The notes under the pieces were generated by a model. The model made no database searches, was not told where the DNA came from, and worked only from the letters and a program-made list of their open reading frames with translations. Made by a program: the position numbers and the translations under genes. From the NCBI GenBank assembly GCA_020736575.1, contig JAGPYM010000006.1, positions 1,488,001 to 1,552,000 on the forward strand: 64,000 bases of DNA, in the 5' to 3' direction. Positions 1 to 11,800 of the stretch are shown here, piece after piece (position 1 is the stretch's first letter; each line of letters starts with the position of its first letter). The stretch is from Thelonectria olida (lineage: Eukaryota > Ascomycota > Sordariomycetes > Hypocreales > Nectriaceae).

Positions 1-344
1 AGCCAGCCGACAGTCATGACCGGAACCAACAGGTAGATGACGGAGCGCCAATGCTTTTCCATGTAAAACTTGGGCAATTCGACACCAACGGCGAAACACT
101 GGACGACGAGGACAATCCGAGAGAACTCGACAGTGACGATGTCAGTGTTTCCCCATTCATTGGGGTTTATCAGATTCGCCGCATGTGGTCCGAAGATGAC
201 ACCGCAGAGCGTGGCAACGGTAGCTTCACCAATGTACATGCGCTCTTTGATGAAGGAAGAACAGAGCATGAACAGCGAGGTGAAGCCGCCGAGGATGACG
301 TACACCAAGTGCGGCGAGGTGATGTCGAGGTGATCCCACGCCAT
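1..344 (-). CDS. nha1: Na+/H+ antiporter, Nha1/Sod2 type (5' end only)
   Basis: Alkali-cation/proton antiporter of the plasma membrane (CPA1 family), which exports Na+ or K+ in exchange for protons. The minus strand gives 114 open codons from the ATG at 342-344 to the window edge with no intron. The start reads MAWDHLDITSPH, followed by a hydrophobic stretch (LVYVILGGFTSLFMLC), the family-typical KERMYIGEATVATLCGVIFG, and NEWGNTDIVTVEFSRIVLVVQCF leading into VGVELPKFYMEKHW, as in fungal Nha1 proteins. The ATG is the first in frame and matches the usual short N-terminus of the family. The rest of the transmembrane domain and the long cytoplasmic tail lie outside the window. Identification rests on family recognition from memory; the symbol is by homology. 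Confidence 0.85.
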   Translation of the reverse strand, partial: MAWDHLDITSPHLVYVILGGFTSLFMLCSSFIKERMYIGEATVATLCGVIFGPHAANLINPNEWGNTDIVTVEFSRIVLVVQCFAVGVELPKFYMEKHWRSVIYLLVPVMTVGW

Positions 345-3300
345 GTTGGGCAGATGGTTGACGCAACGGCGACACTATAATTATTGAGTTATCGCGGTCG
401 CATTCGCGTTCGCAGCGTCAAATCGTCTATCGGCCTCGAACGTAGCAGTCTTGATCGGCCGGTCTTCGGAGGTGGTATCGGCGACGGCGCGGGGATGACG
501 GAGGGCAGCCGGACTGACAATCGGAGCCGGTCAATTGGAGGTCGCACAGAGAAAGCCCGGACCAGCCAGAAACCTCCCGGGAAACTCGATTGAAGGGGAC
601 CGCGGACGAAACGAGCGTGGACAAGAGGGTATCGCGACGAAGATTCCGCGAAAATAGATTGAGGATGAAAAATGGCACCGGCCGCGAGCAATGTCGTCAC
701 AGGGCACAGGTACCTGTAGGCGAAGGTCCCGCCACTCTACACGCGCCACAACGGGAACGGGTGCTCCGTAAGGGTTGGGTTGGAGTTCAACGGGGGTCTG
801 GAACTCTAAATTCCTTTCTTCTTCCGGATAGAATTCGAAGGTTTTCCCGGGGTAAGGAAAGTGAACAAAGATCGGCCCAACAGCGGCGCCCCCGGGTTGA
901 TTTATGTATTATGGCTTTCTTAAACAAAAGCTTGCGAGGCCCGGTCCCCTTCGCTATCTGCCCGCCCGCACCAGGTTTTTTGGCTACGAGCTCCAGGGGC
1001 CCCGGTGCGAGCGGATGCTGCCAAGCGGAACCAAGTGGGGGCGATAGCGGGACCACGGGGTTGCAGCGCTGCTTTTAGGGGCTTGGCTCTGGGCTTGGTG
1101 GTATTTCTTCTTTTCAGTGGCTTCCTCCCTGGAGAGCAATCCAGGTCCCTTGACGCCACAAACATTATTGGAGTCGATAGCGGAAAAGTGTTGAGGGATG
1201 GAAAGGATCAGGTCAGGAGGGAAGACCCGGGTATTTATCTCTTTTTTCTATTTTTCTCTTTATCTCTTAAGAGAACAAGATAAGCTTCCGTCTCAAAGTA
1301 TACCCAAAGAAGCCAATAATTCCATGTAATGGCAGCAACAGCCAGAGAGACACGGACGGCCATCTTGTCAGACACACCTCAGAGACAGAACTTGGCCGCG
1401 GTCCTTCAACGCGAATCTCCATGTCTTGGCTTTCTTTAGCAAATCTCAACGTGTCAGATCTGGTCTCCGTTCTCGCCCAAGTGAGGGTCCCAATTCCCAA
1501 AGATCTCACCCGTGATTCCATGGAATCATTTTACTGTCTTGCTAGTCGTGGGCAGGGAGGAGCTGCCAAGGCATTTGGAGCGCGGAGCTGAAAAGCATCA
1601 ATCCATTTCGGTTCTCGTCCGCATGAATGTCATGGCTGTTGTATCACCAACACGGCCACCGCCAACAACAACACCAAGTGGCTCTAGTGACAAACAACCA
1701 CGCACACACCCGGTATCTCTTCAACAACTCGAAAACCCTCGCTTTGCTCTGGCTGAACGTGCAACGGTTGAAACAGCACAGATCGCCCAGGGCAGACTCC
1801 CCCATTAAAGCAGCGTCCCCCCGGCACATGCGACTGCGTACACATCTCCACGGGTCCCCGCCCAAGAGCTCGGGCGCCGGCCGCTGGCTGCGCTGCCCTT
1901 TGGCAAACGGCCGGCACGCGCACATGGTACGTATGCGTTCACCCTCACTGGACAATGTAAGTGAATTAATCATGATGGCACTCTATCTTCCAAGGTTGAA
2001 CCCTGGTGTTGCGTCCGTCCGTTTGTCGAAGCGTGCACCAAGACGAAGGCATTCAGATCCTCCTCCTCCTCGCCCCCCCCGGATCCTCTGATGGATGGAT
2101 GTGATGTGATGCCCGGGCGTCTTTCTGAACCAGCCAATCTCTTGCACGCTTGGCTGCTTGGCATTCGTCTAGTTCTCCCGAGGCCCCCCAGAATGACAGA
2201 AGAGAATTTCGTCTTGCCTTGGTTCTTGGCTTGCTTCGAATGCGCATTCGTAATTGTCGTTTGTTGGAATCGCTCCACGCTCTGTCCTTGTGTCGGTTTG
2301 TCGGTGGAATCGGGCATATGTTGACATTACACAGAGCCATTACACACAGTCGTATATACGGTATCTGTAAATAACACACAGTCAGCACGCACAATCTCTT
2401 GCCATACTCACGTCCCACGATACAGTCACTATGGGGGCCTCGACTAGACGCACAACGACGTCAAGTCGCGGCCACCATCTGTACAACCCTCTCATCCCCT
2501 CCTCTCTTCAACCCTCCCCCCCACGCAGATTGTCGCCTCTCGCCTTGTTCACTGACTGAGCTTTAGGCAAAAGGAGCAGTTGATCACCAACCTTAAATCT
2601 CGATCGCTTCTCCATCTTCGTCCGTCTTTCCCACGCGAGTGAAAACTCGGCCAAGCTGGCCCCATCCACAATCGGAGCGCCCAATCCTTGGTGTGCATCA
2701 CTAATACCTGCTTTTCTTCCGTATTCGTAGCTTCAATCCATCCATGCACGGCCTAGAGGCGGCCCCGAAATACAAGGTTATTTCGAGTTCATCGCTCGAC
2801 ACCGCTTCGGCTGGAACAAATGGAATGTCATTGGATCTCATTCCCGCCGCCGCCGCCGCCGCCCTTTGCCCGGACGTGCTTGTCCGCCCAAGTGCAATGG
2901 CCCAACCAAAACGCCGTCGCCGGTCTCTCCCGCGTGACTGCAACTCTGAGAGCCTCTGACCCCGGCCGTGCCGCCGTGGCCTCGGTCCTGGTTGACCGTA
3001 GGTGTCCCGCCGCCGCCGCCGCCACATGGCTGACATGCCCCGGTCGGTTGGGCACGAATTGAGCCAGACAAAGCAAGTAGCTAGACATCATGTGTTCTTC
3101 TCTCCATGCGCCAATGTCAAATCTCAACGTTTACCAAAAGGAAAAATGGGAGAAGAGTAATCAGAGTCACATGGTCTGGGCACGGATATATCATGCCCTA
3201 GATATCTATCCCTGGGAGTCTAGACCCTGTTCTTGTCATGATTTATCTGCCACACAAAAACTATGTGGGCAAGGGCGTCCATCATATCACACATGCGCCC

Positions 3301-4415
3301 TGCGCTCTCAGGCAAAAGTTCGTTTGTCGTTCGTGAACCTCGCGAGGATTATGTAAAGATGCCCACAATTAAAGGGCTTGGAAATCTCTTGGAGATCTCT
3401 TGTGTGCGTCCTTGGCTCCAAAGGCCAAGGTGCCCAGACTGCGACCCTGAATTGTCGTCGGGATAGTTGGCGCCAAGGGCTTGTCCCGTTGTCGCCAAGA
3501 GGCAAAACCTGCACCGGGTGGTGAGAATGTATCTACAGGTAATTTGAGAGTCAAAATATTCCCAGTCAAGTTTTTGTGTCGATATTTCACAACCAAAAAA
3601 CACAGAAAATATGCAAAATTACACAGTGTTGTGTGGCTGTCAGTAGGGTAGGTTGCGAGCCATCGAATACTATCGTTCATAGAAGGCAATGTGTATCAAG
3701 CACTCTAATATGTGCAATAATATCTCAAGTATTTCCTTAGATATTTATTTTATTCCATAAACTAACCTAGGTACAAGTTACCCTACCTGTACTTGGGGCG
3801 TCTGATTCAACATCCTCTGTTCAGGCCGTTGCGAAGGTTCCCATGAACGGAGTGCCCGAGAACCTTTACGACAAGTGTGTGGTGATGGTTCTTCGTCCGG
3901 AGATGATATTCTCATTCTTCTGTTAATAGGCGACAGGCTCAAGTGTCTCTGGCCTTACACCTGTTGTCTGCGAACAGGCCTGCCATGTCTTGCAGCGTCT
4001 CTACTCACGCGAGCCAGATGTTGTCGGTGAACAACACTCTGTCTACAACCCTGTGAATAGTTTCGAGCTGTCGAGTTGGCATCATTCCAGAACTACCGGT
4101 CCCTTTCCTGTCACGACCTCGCTCTATTCCTTCCGGTAAGCGAGTCAAAAAGAAACGTTCAGTGATCGTCTGCCCCATGTTTGCACACGTTCGTTCTATC
4201 CGAGTTGACCCTTTGACACAACTTCGCTAAGGTTCTGGACAGATACACGAACGAGAGAGCACACTCTTACAATGGCTCATCTCGTCATCAAAGTTGCCTT
4301 TTGGATCAAAATGATCGTGGGTTAAAAATAGAAAACTCCATTGACCATTACTACACAATCTACCATGTCTGGTATGTCTAGATATTTTCCTCAACTTTAA
4401 AAGAATCCCTTTCCC
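345..4415. other. Long intergenic region upstream of the antiporter gene
   Basis: About 4.1 kb without a gene that I can support. It includes the promoter and leader side of the antiporter (minus strand) and the 3' flank of the GPI-anchored protein gene. Open frames here are short, overlap on several strands and resemble no family. Two CCG trinucleotide tracts lie at 2844-2863 and 3007-3023. The stretch around 3590-3780 is AT-rich, with CCTAGGTA-type short palindromes. An unannotated noncoding RNA or a decayed element cannot be excluded. Confidence 0.5.
2844..2863. repeat. CCG trinucleotide tract (a second one at 3007-3023)
   Basis: An uninterrupted CCG run of about 20 bp, with a similar 17-bp run 144 bp downstream. 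Both lie in the gene-free region upstream of the antiporter gene. They are simple-sequence repeats with no evident function. Confidence 0.8.
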
Positions 4416-5114
4416 TCACATGACCGCAACCATGCACATCAGTGCCGAGATAACCAATGTCGTGTATCCAACTGCGAGACTTGCTCCCGCACTCGTGTTG
4501 TTCGCGAATGGGTCGCCGCCCCGACCGCTGCCTGACGACGTTTCAGTCGCCTCGGCCGATGAAGATACTACCGATGCCACGACACCTGAGGACTCCTCGC
4601 CGGCAAGGACAAGCGAGGTGGTTTGTTCAGCCATGGTGGTGGTTTCGGCTTCGGCCGACGTCGTCTTTGTGATTGTTGACGTCGACATGATCTGCTTCTG
4701 GACTGTTTCCGATGTAACGGCTGTCGTTGTATCTGCTTCATTCTCATTGTTGTTCTCGCCATCGTCATCAGAGCTGCCGTCGCTCTTGCACAGGATATCC
4801 ACCAGCTGCCCGTTCAATGCCCGGTACAATAAAGAGTCATGGTCGGTGACTGTCACGCCCTCACAATCGTCTTGAATGGCTTCTTCTACATCGTCAACTG
4901 AGGCTCGACATTTCTTCGAGCACACAGCTTTGCCAGTAAAGTCACTTGGACTGCAGTCGGAGAGAGGAGTGTTGTATGCGGCCTGGCAGTTCTTCGAGTT
5001 GACGTCGTCGGGAATCTCGGAAAAGTTGGTAAGGGTAAGGGATGCTGAAGCATAGCTGGCAGCGAAGATGAGGTAAGACAGCCGAGGCCATCGTCGTGTC
5101 GTAAATTGTGACAT
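4416..5114 (-). CDS. Cys-rich, Ser/Thr-rich secreted protein with predicted GPI anchor
   Basis: A single-exon 232-residue protein of unknown function, predicted to be attached to the cell surface. The chosen ATG (5112-5114, context AAAATG) opens a signal peptide (RLSYLIFAASYASAS). The mature N-terminal domain has six cysteines at about residues 43, 54, 65, 69, 84 and 109, enough for three disulfides. A long Ser/Thr/Glu-rich spacer (about 110-200) follows, then a GPI-type tail: small residues near NNTSAG and a hydrophobic end (LAVGYTTLVISALMCMVAVM). An upstream in-frame ATG at 5234 would add 40 residues and bury the signal peptide, so I rejected it. The pattern is common among fungal cell-wall proteins; I do not assign a named family. 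A 3.7-kb gap separates it from the divergent DUF3433 gene. Confidence 0.75.
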   Translation of the reverse strand: MSQFTTRRWPRLSYLIFAASYASASLTLTNFSEIPDDVNSKNCQAAYNTPLSDCSPSDFTGKAVCSKKCRASVDDVEEAIQDDCEGVTVTDHDSLLYRALNGQLVDILCKSDGSSDDDGENNNENEADTTTAVTSETVQKQIMSTSTITKTTSAEAETTTMAEQTTSLVLAGEESSGVVASVVSSSAEATETSSGSGRGGDPFANNTSAGASLAVGYTTLVISALMCMVAVM

Positions 5115-8100
5115 TTTTAAATGGTAGTAGCGATGTGAGGAAGTTGTTGAGTCAAAAGGTATTCGGTTCGAGAATGGGTTTACTTGGTATCTTGAATGAC
5201 CAAGCCGACTAGACCAAATGCAGATACAGTTCAACTAAATGACTGAAGGCGTTCAAACTGGCATGTGCTGGGTGGGCTGCTTCCGGGGAATAGTCTTCTG
5301 ATCTATCAATTGGTAACAGCTCGAGCCGAAACGCAATGTGTCGCAGACAACTATGCACGGCACCCCGGATGTTTTGGGGCCAAGTGTCAATGCGAGCCCA
5401 GAACCTTGAGCGAAGACGGTTTCTAGGTCGTACGGACGAGAATGCGAAGAGTCTGGGCAATCTCTTGAAGACGTCCTTGAGCTTGCAAGGAGTTTTGTTG
5501 TGCTTATGGTTGTTGGAGAGGGCGAAGAATCAGCCCGATGGAAGGTAGATCCCTTGCTGGAACGGAGCGGATGTATGAAATGAATAGGCGAATGCAGATC
5601 GAAATGAAGAAATCGATAGTGAAAACAATCAAGGTTTCGCAGAAATTCGATTGACTTGAGGCAAGATTAGACGGGATAGACAAAATGCTGTGGGTGTCGG
5701 TCGGCACAAACCAGTTGCGTTGCAGGTGGGTATCAAGATGGAGCAAATCCACCGATGCGAAGAAAACGAGCAAGTAGGACAGAAGGAGGAAATCAAACAG
5801 GCTGAGATGGATCTAATGTAGCAGGAAGCGCAGCTGTCCTGGCAAGAAGGTTCCACGAGAAGAAGCGAAAGACGGACGGTGTTTGTCTGCTTGGACAAGG
5901 GACCGAGGGACGGAAGAAGCGGAAGAGGAATAATCAAAGATGAAGAGATGAAGGGGATGCACGACAGAAAAGTCGGGAATTGGGGGAAGGGATGTGCGGT
6001 TGGAATATGGGATGGGGGGTGTTCAAAAGGCAAAGGCCGCACGAGCGAGACCAACAGGACGGATCGAAAAGGGAACGACACGACGACAATTCCTCCGCCA
6101 AGACAGGATGAGTGAAAGGTTCAGGGTCCGAAAACGGGAGACGAAAGATCGAATGAAGAACTGCAGAACAGATCAAAAATAAAAGAGAGCGAGAGAGGGC
6201 GAGGATTAGAGTGTGTCACGTCGAGTGTCAGGGCCGCATCCGTGGGCCGGGTCTCTTGTACAAATATAGTCAAATGCACACAGCTTGAAACTGCAGCGCT
6301 GACGGGACATTCGAGTCGTGGCCGCTTGAGAGTCGCAGGCTGGCGTTGCAAAGCCTCCGTGGTCCGTCGGATCAGCCAGGGCCTTGGATCCCTTTGACGT
6401 CACACCAGGACATGCTCCATCGCGTGTTGCCCAACGAGCTTCTCGTGTTAAGGCCCTTTGGTTCCTTTGGTCCCTTGGGAGGATGGGGGCGCGGTTAGTG
6501 GTAAGCTGAACGGAGCTGAGATCAGATAGAATTTTTGCACCTTGCTGCAGGTTGAATAGCGATCAGCGAGGAGTGATTTCTCCCGTCTCCAGTATTTCCC
6601 CTCCTTCTTCTTTGGTACGCCTCAAACAGCCAGTCACTTGACTGCATTCTGGGGTCTTCACTCGAAGTGCCGACAGAAGCCAAAGGAGGACGAACAAAGG
6701 AAGAAACAAAAGGCCAAAGGGTCCAATCTGAGGCGATCAGGGGATCCAGGGGACAGCACCTTCCCCGTTCGAGGCCTTGGAGACCCTCCCGTTGCTGTTC
6801 GTGGTGCTGTGATCTCATGGTTTGAGGGTGTTGTTTGGATCGACGTTTCGTAGCGTCGTTTCGGTTTCAAGGCGCCGAGCTCAACGTCAGAGCTCAAACG
6901 GGCCCTCGTGCTTCAGCAGGCGAATCACCATCGAGGATATGACAGGGAAACGAAACACGGGCCATTGTTTGACGTCTGAGGGCGCGGCCTGAGGATTCCT
7001 CTGAGCGACCTCATTGGCCCCTTTGGATTCGAGTGGACTCTGGGCATGCGTCTGATGTTGCGCCTTCTTCCCCTGTGTCCTGTGCTTCCAATGGCAGCGC
7101 AGCAGCTGTGCTGGCCCGAAGACAGGGGAAGGTGCGTTTGTCGGGGCACAAGTTCGCGACCTCTCACGATCCTTCTCCAGGCGCTGTGGCTCCAGCCTCC
7201 GAAGCCTCCCATAGCTGCCTAGGTGGAGAGGGTATGCGGGCTGTCACGAGAGAAAAAGAAAGAAAAGCGCATCTATTTGCTGTCAAATGGCCGTCGTTGC
7301 CATCTCTGGTTGGAGTGAACAACGAATTTATGAGGCTGACCGCCACCAAACACGAGATCCGATACGATGGGACAACACAACACGGAAGCGTGCATATCCT
7401 CGACCGGCATCGCCCTCACACCAGACGACGTCTGCTGCTGTTTCCATCCCATCTCAGCTCGTCTCCCTGGATGATGAAATTTTCTTGTGCTTCACCGACT
7501 CCCCGAGCCGCGAAACAATGAACAAATTGGGCAAAATGGCCGGAATCTCTCCGTGCTCCTCCTGACGATCCGACGCCGACGATCGACTCTGCCCTCACCC
7601 TCACTCGGCAGCGGTTTTGTAGTTGCACTGGCACTGCCGAGAATCAAGATCGACAGCATCATTTGCCACCACTCCATTGTTTGCAGAACCGAACTGCCAT
7701 CATGGGAAACGAACGACACTGGCCTCGGCCGTTTCGGCTCCGTCAATTGCTCGTCAATTGCTCGTCAATTGCTCGTCAATTTATGTCATGCCATGCCTGC
7801 AGCATCATGCATCGTCATTCCTCTTGGATCTTGGGGGCCACAAGGACCCTTCCCAACCTCGTTCCCTTTTTTTTTTTTGGCCTTCACCCTTTCGGACGTT
7901 TCTTTCATCTCATCTTGTCTGTCTCCAGTTTCTTTGCCTTCCTGCCCCGCGCAATCCTCCTGATGTCTTTGGGACTTCTGCCAGACTTCCCACAACCCGA
8001 TTCTGGAGGCCCGGCGCTCTCCGATTAATCAGGTCAAAGTCCTTCCCATGTTGCTCCTTCATCCAACAAGTGAGATCTTAGGTCTCATCGCCGCCGGGAT

Positions 8101-8808
8101 AGCCACGCTGCGGTATCAATGCAACCTCAACGTCGCGTACCCTAGGAAACGAATCCCACCAAAGTCTGTTGGCAACGGTGCTTGCCAAGAGGCACGTGAG
8201 ACTGTTTTGGATTCACGACCAAATCCACCAGCATGACAATGTCTCATCCTCCACAACAGCAATGAAGCTGGGAACCCAACATGTCTCACTTTTGGTCATC
8301 CACGTAGTAACGTAAACGCGGTGGTAACGTCCTAGCGGGCGCAGATCAGAACTATTCACGATTAAAAGCCCTGAGCGAGCTGGCTGTTTTTTATTCCGGG
8401 AGGCCGATTTGGACGCACGAGAGTGGCCTTGCCTCACCACTGCGCCACTGCCGGCCTCATCTATGAATACGCACCAATGAGCACCCGCGCCATGTGCCTT
8501 CAAACCGTAGCACCGCGCTCCTTCCGGGAACCCGGGTATGCATGATTGGTCTGCCCTTTCCCTATTTGGCCCTAGAAGATCGCATCAACTGTTCTTCCGT
8601 CGATATCCCCAGTCGGTGAGCCTGCCTTGTTGCACTAGTCTAGGACTTGAGATGGATCAAGGATCGCGCTTATTACAGCCTGATCTGCTTAAGATGACTT
8701 CACTGCCCGTCACTGCACGAAAGCGAATGTCGACATTCGAAAGAACGAAGGTGATCGCGGTCGCTCGAGTCTTCGAGCACCCGTAGCCCAGGGGGAAAAA
8801 TCGACCTC
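5115..8808. other. Long divergent intergenic region
   Basis: About 3.7 kb between the GPI-anchored protein gene (minus) and the DUF3433 gene (plus), so it holds both promoters. It contains a short tandem repeat at 7741-7781, a T-run near 7868, and a tRNA-A-box-like string near 8440 that does not complete a tRNA. The longest open frames (for example 7033-7521, plus) look like noise: arginine- and serine-rich with no domain or splice support. Confidence 0.5.
7741..7781. repeat. 11-bp tandem repeat, about 3.7 copies
   Basis: The unit CGTCAATTGCT is repeated three times in full (7741-7751, 7752-7762, 7763-7773), followed by a partial fourth copy. Each full unit contains CAATTG, a palindrome. It lies about 1 kb upstream of the DUF3433 start codon. 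The function is unknown. Confidence 0.9.
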
Positions 8809-11800
8809 ATGTCTGGAGAACCGTCTTATTACGGCCCCGGCGGGCATATGCAAGGCCATTACTCGGGGCAGTACTTGCAAGGTGCGCCCAGCTCCGTTTT
8901 CCTCCAGCCAACACAAGCCACCACCAACTAACGGTAACTTACACAGCCGCGCAAGACGAGAACGAGTTTGAGCACAGGAATGTTGGGCCCACAATCAGAA
9001 GTCCAACCTCGGTGCATGGAGGTGGTCGGTATGACCTTATTGTAGAGACGCAAGATGCTGGTACCGAACCCCCACGGGCCGTCTCTCCTCTCAGTCCCGA
9101 GGACCACGCCCGCACTGCTGCGTACTCGGAACGCTTCTCGCAGGCCATCGCCCCGCCGAGTGTCCACCGGGAGAGTGTCGAGCAACCAAAGGAATACAGC
9201 ACTTATGGCAGCTACAACGCCTACGACTATTCACATCCCCCGCCATCGGGGCCAGTCCCAGGATGGCCCCAAGGCGTAGAAAAGCACATGTGGACGCCGA
9301 TTTGGCTCACAAAGTTCGTTCTCATTGTCTTTGCTATTGGGTTCTGGATGATGTTGCTTGCCACGGGCCTTTTGTTTCATTTTTCGGTTGAGAATGATGG
9401 CATCAGTGTGCAGAAGGAAGCGAACCATTATGCATGGAAGTATGGACCGACAGCTTGTGAGTATTGTCCATTGACAAGGAGGCTGATTGGCAGTTGTTGA
9501 CATATTTCAGTGCTTGTCGTGGTGGGAACACTGTGGAAACAGGTCGATCATCATAACAAGATGTTGATGCCCTGGAAGGAGCTGCAGCGAGGCCCAGCAT
9601 CTGCCCAGAAGACTTTACTGCTCGATTACATCTCTCCAATTCTTCCAACGGCTCTTTGGGCTGCTATCAAAAATCGACACTGGGCTGTCGTCATGTCCCT
9701 AGCCGGACACCTACTCATCCTGGGCACGGTATGTTTCAGACTCTAATACGACGGCTCCAGCTAATAATCCCAGACCATCTTCTCCACGGGTTTGCTGATC
9801 CTTGAGCCAACCGAGATTACGAAGAAGAGCGGCGATTTCAGTGTCAAGGGCGTTTTCCGCATTGACGATCCACAAAGCGACCAGGCACTCAAGCTTGGTC
9901 CTGCCCCTGCTCAACTCTACTATGGCATCAACTTCCAGGGACTTCAGTATCCCGCTGGAACGTCTGAAGATGCTGTACTTCCGGTGTTCGAGGCTCCTAA
10001 GAGTTCAGCCGACAACATCAACTATACCCTCACCACGGAGGGCATGAAAATCGGTCTTGACTGCGAACTGCTGGACATTACCAATGGAACCCAGGTCAGT
10101 ATGCCATGGTATAGTATCCTCGGTTCGTTCTTTGTCGCCGATGTGAAAACGTCGGATTGCAACATCAAGGGTGTTATGATAGGAGCTGGCCCGGATCACG
10201 GCTATTACCACGTGAAGAACGCGACCCAGAATTACCAAGGATTCTTCGACGTGTATCCGTGTAACGTGGACTTCAACTTTGCGACCGATTACATCCGGAG
10301 CTCAAATAGCAAGGAGTATAAAGAGGTATACAACGCGACCGCAGACCAACGGGTAGTTCTCTCGGTCGCTGACCTCCGCTTCGCACCGTACAATGTCTCA
10401 ATGACCACACCGAGATTCTTGTACGTCCACGAGGTCAAGGCCGCTCTGTGCAAGCCCTCTTACAACCTGCAAAACTTTCAGGTCAAGAGTGAAAAAGTGG
10501 TCAGTGGCTCACCACAAGCGGTCTTGTCGACTGCAGCGAAGGCAAAGGAGAAAATGGTTTCAGGACTTCCCCTTGGCTCCGTTGCATTGGGCGTGTTGAG
10601 GTCATCAAACCTGTTCACTCTGGGAAGCGGAGGTGAAGACTACGTGTTGTCGCAACAGGTCCCTACCTTCTTCCAGCTCATGAGCATGAAGAATGGCAAC
10701 ACGTCCATTGGAGCGTTCCTTGACCCAGACCTGCTCATGAAGACTGGCGAGGAAGTCTTCAAGGGCATTGCCACCCAGGCGCTGCAACAGCTGGCTATCA
10801 AGCCGGCAGACCGACAAGTTAATGGTCACGTCACATACACGGAAAATCGGCTGCACGTTAAAGCATTGTCAACCATATTTATGTGCAGCTTCTTTGCCCT
10901 TCTGACACTGCTATCGATCGGCATGATGTTCGTTCGACCACACTCCGTCATCCCACGTGAGCCAGGATCCATCACTGCCACAGCAACAATACTTGCGGCC
11001 AGTCCTGGGTTGCAGCGAGCCCTTGCACGCATGGGAGCATCTCGTATGAGCCACATTCGCAAGCGCTTGGAGGCTTTCACCTTTCGCAGCGCTGTCGTTT
11101 CAGGGCAGCAGCCAGCTTTTACTGTGGAAGCGATGCCACTCAACAAAGACGCCTCGTTTGAGCAGCCAGAAACGACAGAGCAGGCCATCCATTGGTGGCG
11201 TCCAGTATCTGGAAAGTCTTGGTACCTTGGTTCAGCAATTGTTCTGCCTCTGGTCCTGATTGCGGCTTTGGAGATTGTCCAGCACTTTTCTGATAAGAAT
11301 GACGGCTTCGTCAATGTTGGACCAAAGAACTCAATCGTGCTCGCTACCTACATCCCGGCAGCTGTCTTCCTCGGAGTCGCTAGTATGTACTCTGCGCTTG
11401 AGTTGACGGCAGCCATCTTCACGCCCTTTGATGCGTTGAGGCGTAGGAAGGCGACGGCCGACAGATCTATCCACTTGAACCTGGTCGGGAAGCTGTTGCC
11501 ACACGCCGTATTCCTGTCTCTGAAGACGCGACACTTTGCAGTCTTCATTGCCCTGATCGGCAATTTCATCGGCGGCTTTCTAACCATTGTCGTCTCTGGT
11601 CTTTACAGCTCGGCGGAAGTCCCCAAGGTCCACAATCTCACTCTTCAGCAGACGGACCAGTTCTCATTCGACAATGTGGACCTCTCGCTCGACGACAACC
11701 AGGCTGCTGCAGTCGATAGTCTGATTGAATACCTTAACCTGGATTACCCGAAGTGGACTTACAAGGATCTTGCCTTCAATCATTTCAAGGCGCCTCCTCT

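Noticed and set aside
5115..5234. Upstream in-frame start for the GPI-anchored protein (40 extra residues)
   Set aside because: It would place the signal peptide internally; the downstream ATG has a better context and a clean signal peptide.
7033..7521. A 162-codon plus-strand open frame in the long divergent region
   Set aside because: No domain, no splice support, composition of random GC-rich DNA, overlapping open frames on the other strand.
8380..8460. Minus-strand string TGGCGCAGTGG resembling a tRNA A box, possibly a SINE head
   Set aside because: No proper B box at the right spacing, no cloverleaf, no flanking duplication or tail that I can see; a genome-wide repeat search would be needed.
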